6,734 bases of DNA, from assembly GCA_003212115.1 (NCBI GenBank), contig QCQS01000044.1:1-6734 (forward strand), in the 5' to 3' direction. The stretch comes from Prochlorococcus sp. AG-455-E15. Lineage in GTDB: Bacteria; Cyanobacteriota; Cyanobacteriia; PCC-6307; Cyanobiaceae. Shown one piece after another: positions 1 to 4,548 of this stretch (the stretch's first letter is position 1; each line of letters starts with the position of its first letter). The notes under the pieces were generated by a model. That model was not told the origin of the DNA. It made no database searches and saw only the letters and a program-made list of their open reading frames with translations. The translations under genes were made by a program, and so were the position numbers.

Positions 1-8
1 TTTGGGAA

Positions 9-608
9 TTAACCAGCAGTCCAAATATTTTTAATAATTGGCATTATGGTATCCAAGTGTAGTGTCCCAACAAGTAACCAAGCAAAAACAGCTCCTCCAC
101 AGCCTCCTAACCAAAATCCACTTGTAAAATCAGCCCAACCAGCTCTTGTAAATAAGTCCTTAGGCGGATTATTAACAGTCGCATCTGGAGGTTGAACATT
201 TGGTGCTTTACCAGGTGCATTGTATAGAACAAAAAGTGCTGTCAAAATATGAACAGCTCCAATAGTAGCGAGAAGTCCAGCTGTTAGAGCAAATTCAGAA
301 TTTCTTAATGGACCAGTCATCGTGAAAGGTCCGTATAGAAGATATCCAAAAGCTGCTCCAGTTTCTAAACCTCTAAAATTAGGGGAAATACCTTCTCTGT
401 AAAAAGGTAAATTATTTATGAAGGCTTTTGTAAAATAACCACTATTAACTGGAGTAGCTAAATTACCAACACAAGGATCAGCAACTGTTTTTACTGCCCA
501 TTGTTCTGCTACGCCGATATCATTTGGCTGTACAGAAGTATCTATGTATTTCTCATCAAACTTAATAGAACTTGTTGATTCTGAGAATGATTTTTGAAAG
601 TCGCTCAT
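9..608 (-). CDS. psaL: Photosystem I reaction centre subunit XI (PsaL)
   Basis: PsaL is a membrane subunit of photosystem I in the thylakoid. In cyanobacteria it lies at the centre of the PSI trimer and binds a few chlorophylls and carotenoids. The 199-residue product carries the family's hallmark stretches: DPCVGNLATPVNSG (residues 44-57), NLPFYREGISPNFRGLE (66-82) and YGPFTMTGPLRN (92-103). Hydrophobic, probably membrane-spanning segments lie at about 83-95, 107-129 and 165-184. The ATG at 608 is the only Met before the conserved core (the next is Met97), so the start is well fixed. The conserved core begins only near residue 42, so the N-terminus is about 35-40 residues longer than in typical freshwater cyanobacterial PsaL (about 150-165 residues in total). 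Long PsaL forms are, from memory, usual in Prochlorococcus. It lies 27 bp downstream of psaI on the same strand with no terminator between, so the two are probably cotranscribed. No Shine-Dalgarno motif is visible. Confidence 0.96.
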   Translation of the reverse strand: MSDFQKSFSESTSSIKFDEKYIDTSVQPNDIGVAEQWAVKTVADPCVGNLATPVNSGYFTKAFINNLPFYREGISPNFRGLETGAAFGYLLYGPFTMTGPLRNSEFALTAGLLATIGAVHILTALFVLYNAPGKAPNVQPPDATVNNPPKDLFTRAGWADFTSGFWLGGCGGAVFAWLLVGTLHLDTIMPIIKNIWTAG

Positions 609-635
609 TTTTTTAATAGTTTAGTTTTAAATAAT

Positions 636-749
636 TTATTCAGTTGCTGTAATTAATCTTCCAATCAAAACGATAAAAACAGCAGGCATTGCTATACCAA
701 TTAATGGGACAAAAATTGAGGGTAAAAGACTTGGTAAATCAGATGGCAT
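636..749 (-). CDS. psaI: Photosystem I reaction centre subunit VIII (PsaI), 37 aa
   Basis: This short gene is read by hand on the minus strand: ATG at 749-747, TAA at 638-636, 37 codons. The product begins MPSDLPSLLPSIFVP and ends GRLITATE. It is one transmembrane helix (about residues 8-33) with the PsaI pattern of LP-x-IF-x-P near the start and an MP pair in mid-helix (residues 21-22). PsaI is a single-helix photosystem I subunit that packs against PsaL and helps to stabilise it and the trimer. Its position 27 bp upstream of psaL in the same orientation strongly supports the call, since psaI and psaL are neighbours in many cyanobacteria. A tandem 10-bp repeat ends only 3 bp before the start codon. 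The only ribosome-binding candidate is a weak AAAGA in that repeat. The protein is too short for similarity alone to be decisive, but motif plus context make it solid. Confidence 0.9.
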   Translation of the reverse strand: MPSDLPSLLPSIFVPLIGIAMPAVFIVLIGRLITATE

Positions 750-841
750 AGTTCTTTAAACATCTTTAAACACTTTAGTATTTATCTGCGAAATAGTGTT
801 AATTTTATTACTGGATGATATAAAAATTATTAACTTTTTAC
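750..841. promoter_or_regulatory. Divergent promoter region between psaI and the HEAT-like gene
   Basis: This 92-bp AT-rich spacer separates the divergently oriented psaI (minus) and the plus-strand gene at 842, so it should hold promoters for both. On the plus strand TATAAA at 819-824 is a possible -10 element with a very short leader to the ATG at 842. On the minus strand TAAAG-rich sequence and a tandem 10-bp repeat (753-772) lie directly in front of psaI, and no convincing -35/-10 pair stands out. The promoter role is inferred from gene orientation; the exact elements are uncertain. Confidence 0.45.
753..772 (-). repeat. Perfect 10-bp tandem repeat upstream of psaI (candidate operator)
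   Basis: Two perfect head-to-tail copies of TGTTTAAAGA (minus strand; TCTTTAAACA on plus) fill 753-772. A degenerate third unit containing CTAAAG lies at about 773-779. The array ends 3 bp before the psaI ATG. The spacing of exactly one helical turn is what a dimeric response regulator would use. Each unit can be read as GTTTAAAG plus two spacer bases, which resembles the layout of the cyanobacterial HLR1 element bound by RpaB but differs from its consensus at the fourth, fifth and last positions. The repeat is a direct observation; a regulatory role is a guess. Confidence 0.55.
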
Positions 842-1222
842 ATGATAAATTTTTTCGCAATTATACTTATTATTATTATAGGAATTTTACTTCTAGTTTT
901 AAAAAAAAGAAGCTTTAAAAAGTTAATAAATAAAAGCAATTTATATTCTATTAAATTAAACAAAAATAATAAATTTTTATTTAATAAAAAAAGTTTTTTA
1001 TACAATCACGAAGACAAAAAGTACTCAGTATTTTATAAAAATTCTCAAAGAAATAAAATGTTTAGTCTTTTTAAGGGTAATACAGAAAAAAAATTAAAGG
1101 CATTAAAAATTGCAGAAGAATTAGCTGATAAATCAACATTACCAATTTTACGAAAAGGCTTAAGAGATATTTCTCCTGAAGTCGTTGAAATTTCAGCTTT
1201 ATTAATAAGAAAGTTCAAGTAA
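842..1222 (+). CDS. Uncharacterised membrane-anchored protein with HEAT-like C-terminus
   Basis: I do not recognise a named family. The 126-residue product starts with one very hydrophobic helix (about residues 3-20, Ile/Leu-rich) followed at once by KKR, so the positive-inside rule puts the rest in the cytoplasm. Residues 21-80 are Lys/Asn-rich and low in complexity. Residues 83-126 look like a HEAT-type helical repeat: an amphipathic helix (LKALKIAEELADKS), a second helix with LPILRKGLRD, then SPEVVEISALLIRKFK, which fits the HEAT pattern of a leucine-rich helix, Asp turn, Val and alanine/leucine helix. HEAT repeats usually mediate protein binding, and some relatives act as phycobilin lyases, but one repeat is too little to assign a function. 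It is the only plus-strand gene here and is markedly AT-richer than the psa genes. It ends 4 bp from the stop of the convergent glycosyltransferase gene. The start is the first ATG and begins the membrane helix. It could be a diverged remnant, but the frame is open and the domain layout coherent. Confidence 0.75.
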   Translation: MINFFAIILIIIIGILLLVLKKRSFKKLINKSNLYSIKLNKNNKFLFNKKSFLYNHEDKKYSVFYKNSQRNKMFSLFKGNTEKKLKALKIAEELADKSTLPILRKGLRDISPEVVEISALLIRKFK

Positions 1223-1226
1223 ACAA

Positions 1227-2189
1227 TCAATTTTGATTAGTACTGCTTATTGATCTAATTCTGTAAATTGGACGACTTTGACTTTCATGATATGTCCTAA
1301 TTAAAAGTTCGCTCAATAATCCAAAGCTAAATAATTGAACACCAGCAATTCCTAATATTAATGCAAACATTAACAACGGACGATTTCCAATATCCTCACC
1401 TATTATTTTTAAAACTATCAAATAAGAACTAATTGCAAGGCTAATGAAAATACTTATAATCCCGACAAAACCAAATCCATACATTGGTCTTGTTAGAAAT
1501 TTAGTCATAAACCAAACAGTAAGTAAATCCATTAAAACTCTAAAAGTTCTATCAATTCCATATTTACTAGATCCATATTGCCTGCTTCTATGATTTACTT
1601 TAATTTCTTTAATTCTTGCACCTTCAATATTTGCTAAAATGGGAAGAAACCTGTGAAGTTCACCATACAATTTAATATCATCTATTATTTCTTTCTTAAA
1701 AGCTTTTAATGAGCATCCATAGTCATGCAACTTCAATCCTGTTACGTGAGCTATTAATTTATTAGCTATTTTTGATGGTATCTTTCTATTAATTAATTTA
1801 TCTTTCCTATCAAACCTCCATCCACAAACCAAATCATAACCATTATTAATTTCTGAAATTAATATAGGAATATCATTTGGATCATTCTGTAAATCACCAT
1901 CCAAAGTAATGACTATATCGCCTTTAGAATTATCAAAGCCAGCTGACATTGCTGCAGTTTGCCCATAATTTTTGCGAAGGGAAATAACTGACAATTCTTT
2001 AATTTTGAGAGTTAGTTGTTTTAATACTTGATGAGTATTGTCTTTAGAACCATCATTTACAACAATCAATTCAAAATTAAATTTATGAAATGACATTACA
2101 TTTATAACTTCATCCAACAAAAGACCAATACTCTCACTTTCATTGAAAACAGGAACAATAATAGAAATTAATTGTTTTATATCTGACAT
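1227..2189 (-). CDS. GT2 family glycosyltransferase, polyprenyl-phosphate (GtrB/DPM1-like) type
   Basis: This 320-residue protein has the GT-A fold motifs of family 2 in order: SIIVPVFNES (9-18), ELIVVNDGSKDNT (40-52) for nucleotide-sugar binding, LRKNYGQTAAMSAGFD (71-86), the metal-binding DGDLQNDP (97-104, DxD equivalent), HDYGCSLKAFK (155-165), and HRFLP (179-183) before NHRSRQYGSSKYG (199-211). Two transmembrane helices follow at about 236-263 and 271-298, then a short basic tail. This layout is typical of enzymes such as GtrB, ArnC and DPM1-like proteins that move a sugar from a nucleotide donor to undecaprenyl or dolichyl phosphate at the cytoplasmic membrane face, for later use in cell-envelope glycans. 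The exact sugar cannot be read from sequence. The ATG at 2189 sits 9 residues before the first conserved strand, the usual distance. The gene follows psaB on the same strand but is separated by an intrinsic terminator and has its own TATAAT candidate, so it is probably transcribed independently. Confidence 0.9.
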   Translation of the reverse strand: MSDIKQLISIIVPVFNESESIGLLLDEVINVMSFHKFNFELIVVNDGSKDNTHQVLKQLTLKIKELSVISLRKNYGQTAAMSAGFDNSKGDIVITLDGDLQNDPNDIPILISEINNGYDLVCGWRFDRKDKLINRKIPSKIANKLIAHVTGLKLHDYGCSLKAFKKEIIDDIKLYGELHRFLPILANIEGARIKEIKVNHRSRQYGSSKYGIDRTFRVLMDLLTVWFMTKFLTRPMYGFGFVGIISIFISLAISSYLIVLKIIGEDIGNRPLLMFALILGIAGVQLFSFGLLSELLIRTYHESQSRPIYRIRSISSTNQN

Positions 2190-2204
2190 TTATATTTAAT
2201 AATA

Positions 2205-2210
2205 ATTATA
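2205..2210 (-). promoter_or_regulatory. Candidate -10 box for the glycosyltransferase gene
   Basis: A perfect TATAAT is read on the minus strand at 2210-2205, downstream of the psaB terminator and 15 bp before the glycosyltransferase ATG. It would give a leader of only about 8-10 nt. No clear -35 hexamer is visible at the right distance. In such AT-rich sequence a TATAAT can occur by chance, so this rests mainly on position. Confidence 0.4.
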
Positions 2211-2249
2211 TAATTTTAACTTAATTTAGAACACTAAAAATGAACAAAA

Positions 2250-2275
2250 AAAATCACCACTTTTGTGGTGATTTT
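2250..2275 (-). terminator. Intrinsic terminator of the psaA-psaB operon
   Basis: An 11-bp perfect inverted repeat (arms 2250-2260 and 2265-2275, core ATCACCAC/GTGGTGAT) closes on a 4-nt loop. Read on the minus strand, it begins 17 bp after the psaB stop codon and the stem runs straight into a U-rich tail (GATTTTTTTGTTC). This is a textbook rho-independent terminator and separates psaAB from the glycosyltransferase gene. The plus strand also has a weaker T-rich tail, but no plus-strand gene ends here. Confidence 0.92.
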
Positions 2276-2292
2276 AATTATTTAAAGGAAAT

Positions 2293-4521
2293 TTAACCAA
2301 ACTTACCTGAAGTAGATGCTATAACAAATGCTCCAAATGTAAGTATGTTACCAATCGTGAAATGAGCTAGTCCAACTAATCTAGCTTGAACAATTGAAAG
2401 TGCAACTGGCTTATCTCTCCATCCAACAAGATTAGCTATTGGAGTGCGCTGATGTGCCCAAACTAATGTTTCAATTAATTCTTGCCAGTAACCGCGCCAT
2501 GATATTAGGAACATGAAACCAGTAGCCCATACTAAGTGACCGAATAGGAACATCCAAGCCCAAGGAGATAAAGAGTTAACTCCGAATGGATTATATCCGT
2601 TAATAAGCTGAGCAGAGTTTAACCAGAGATAATCTCTGAACCAACCCATTAGGTAGGTTCCTGATTCATTAAATTGTGCTACATTACCCTGCCAAATTGC
2701 TAAATGTTTCCAATGCCAGTAGAAAGTTACCCATGCTATTAAATTTAATGCCCAGAACATAGCTAAGTACATAGCATCCCAAGATGAACTATCACATGTG
2801 CCTCCACGTCCAGGACCATCGCAAGGGAATGCATAACCTAAATCTTTCTTGTCAGGAATTAATTTTGTTCCTCTAGCATCAAGTGCACCTTTGATAAGGA
2901 TTAGTGCAGTTGTATGGAGACCTAAAGCTATAGCATGGTGAACTAAGAAATCTGCAGGACCGATAGGTAAGAAAGCACTTAATGCATCTTGTCTATTAAT
3001 AAGATCCATCCAGTAATGATTACCTGGCAATGAATTAGCTGCGAGACTTGCTGAACTTGTAGGATCAGATAATAACGCGTTGAAGCCGTACATCATCTTG
3101 CCTTGAGCAGCTTGAACGAATTGAGCAAATACTGGCTCAATTAGAATTTGCTTTTCAGGATTACCAAAAGCCACAACAACATCGTTATGAACATAAATTC
3201 CAAGAGTATGGAATCCAAGCAACATTGTTACCCAACTAAGGTGGCTTATCAAGGCTTCCTTCGTTCCAAGCACCCTTGCTAATACATTATCTTTGTTTAA
3301 TTCTGGATCGTAATCTCTAACGAAGAAAATAGCACCGTGTGCGAAAGCACCAACCATCAAAAACATTGCTATGTACTGATGATGACTATATAAAGCAGAT
3401 TGTGTAGTGTAGTCCCTCGCAATAAAAGCATAAGAAGGAAGTGCACCCATATGTTGAGCTACAAGAGAAGTTGCTACACCAAGTGATGCTAATGCTAGCC
3501 CTAGTTGGAAATGTAATGAATTATTTACAGTTTCATATATCCCATCGTGGTTAATTCCAAAGCTACCTTTATGAGGGTCATTAGGGTGTCTTGTATTGTG
3601 AGCTTCTGTAATTTCTTTGAGGCTATGACCAATACCAAAAGTATTTCTGTACATATGACCAGCAATTACAAAAACTGTTCCAATCGCTATATGATGGTGT
3701 GCAATATCAGTAAGCCATAATGCCTCACTTTGAGGATGAAGACCACCTAAGAAAGTAAAGATTGCTGTACCAGCTCCCTCAGCTGTTCCAAATACTTGAT
3801 CTAGAGAATCAGGATTTTGTGCATATGCTCCCCAGTTTAAAGTAAAGAAAGGAGCTAATCCTGCAGGGTGTGGAAGGACTGTTAACCAGTTATCCCAACC
3901 TACATGCTGTCCTCTTGATTCAGGTATAGCAACATGAACCAAATGGCCTGTCCAAGCAATACTACTAAAACCAAATAAAACAGCTAAATGATGATTTAAT
4001 CTTGACTCTGCATTTTTAAACCAAGCTAGAGAGGGTCTAAATTTTGGCTGTAGGTGTAACCAACCTGCAAATAGAGTCCAACAAGCCAAAATACTCATAA
4101 ATATTGAAGCTTGGAAGAGTTGCTCGTTAGTTCTCATTCCAATTGTGTACCACCAATGGTAGAGGCCTGAGTAAGCTATGTTTACTGGACCACTAGCTCC
4201 AGCTTGTGTCATTGCTTCTGTGATACCAGATCCAAAATGTGGATCCCAAATAGCATGAGCAATAGGACGAACATGAGTTGGGTCAAGTACAAACTGCTCG
4301 AAGTTACCTTGCCAAGCAATATGGAATAAGTTCCCAGCTACCCAGAGGGCAATTATTGCTAGATGACCAAAATGAGTAGAGAAAAGCTTCTGATAAAGCT
4401 TTTCTTCGGTCATACCATCATGACTTTCAAAGTCGTGAGCGGTAGCTATTCCGTACCATATTCGTCGGGTTGTAGGGTCCTGAGCTAGACCCTGGTTAAA
4501 TGATGGAAATTTTGTTGCCAT
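2293..4521 (-). CDS. psaB: Photosystem I P700 chlorophyll a apoprotein A2 (PsaB)
   Basis: PsaB forms with PsaA the heterodimeric core of photosystem I. It binds much of the antenna chlorophyll and half of the P700, A0, A1 and FX electron-transfer chain in the thylakoid membrane. The 742-residue product is full length for the family and shows 11 predicted membrane helices rich in paired His ligands (for example LNHHLA at 175, AHHHIAIG at 274, SHHQYIA at 379). The FX loop FPCDGPGRGGTC (565-576) supplies Cys567 and Cys576 to the 4Fe-4S cluster shared with PsaA. The A0/A1 pocket is intact: Met670 (axial ligand of A0 chlorophyll), Ser674, Arg676 and the quinone-stacking Trp679 in SWRGYWQELIE. Trp633 in FRDYLWLNSAQ matches the lumenal donor-docking Trp. 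The start MATKFPSFNQGL is the standard PsaB N-terminus. The gene begins 27 bp after psaA with no Shine-Dalgarno motif and is followed by a strong terminator. Confidence 0.99.
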   Translation of the reverse strand: MATKFPSFNQGLAQDPTTRRIWYGIATAHDFESHDGMTEEKLYQKLFSTHFGHLAIIALWVAGNLFHIAWQGNFEQFVLDPTHVRPIAHAIWDPHFGSGITEAMTQAGASGPVNIAYSGLYHWWYTIGMRTNEQLFQASIFMSILACWTLFAGWLHLQPKFRPSLAWFKNAESRLNHHLAVLFGFSSIAWTGHLVHVAIPESRGQHVGWDNWLTVLPHPAGLAPFFTLNWGAYAQNPDSLDQVFGTAEGAGTAIFTFLGGLHPQSEALWLTDIAHHHIAIGTVFVIAGHMYRNTFGIGHSLKEITEAHNTRHPNDPHKGSFGINHDGIYETVNNSLHFQLGLALASLGVATSLVAQHMGALPSYAFIARDYTTQSALYSHHQYIAMFLMVGAFAHGAIFFVRDYDPELNKDNVLARVLGTKEALISHLSWVTMLLGFHTLGIYVHNDVVVAFGNPEKQILIEPVFAQFVQAAQGKMMYGFNALLSDPTSSASLAANSLPGNHYWMDLINRQDALSAFLPIGPADFLVHHAIALGLHTTALILIKGALDARGTKLIPDKKDLGYAFPCDGPGRGGTCDSSSWDAMYLAMFWALNLIAWVTFYWHWKHLAIWQGNVAQFNESGTYLMGWFRDYLWLNSAQLINGYNPFGVNSLSPWAWMFLFGHLVWATGFMFLISWRGYWQELIETLVWAHQRTPIANLVGWRDKPVALSIVQARLVGLAHFTIGNILTFGAFVIASTSGKFG

Positions 4522-4548
4522 TGAATTAAAAAGGTGAAGTTCAGGTAA

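Noticed and set aside
981..999. A-run followed by T-run that could pair as a hairpin in the HEAT-like gene
   Set aside because: It is an A/T-only stem inside a coding region with negligible stability and no terminator character.
1045..1230. Minus-strand 61-codon open frame antisense to the HEAT-like gene
   Set aside because: It lies opposite a more coherent gene, overlaps the glycosyltransferase stop, and its product shows no recognisable domain.
4522..4548. Possible promoter or regulatory site between psaA and psaB
   Set aside because: The gap is only 27 bp with no promoter-like hexamers or hairpin, and it is adequately explained as an operon spacer.
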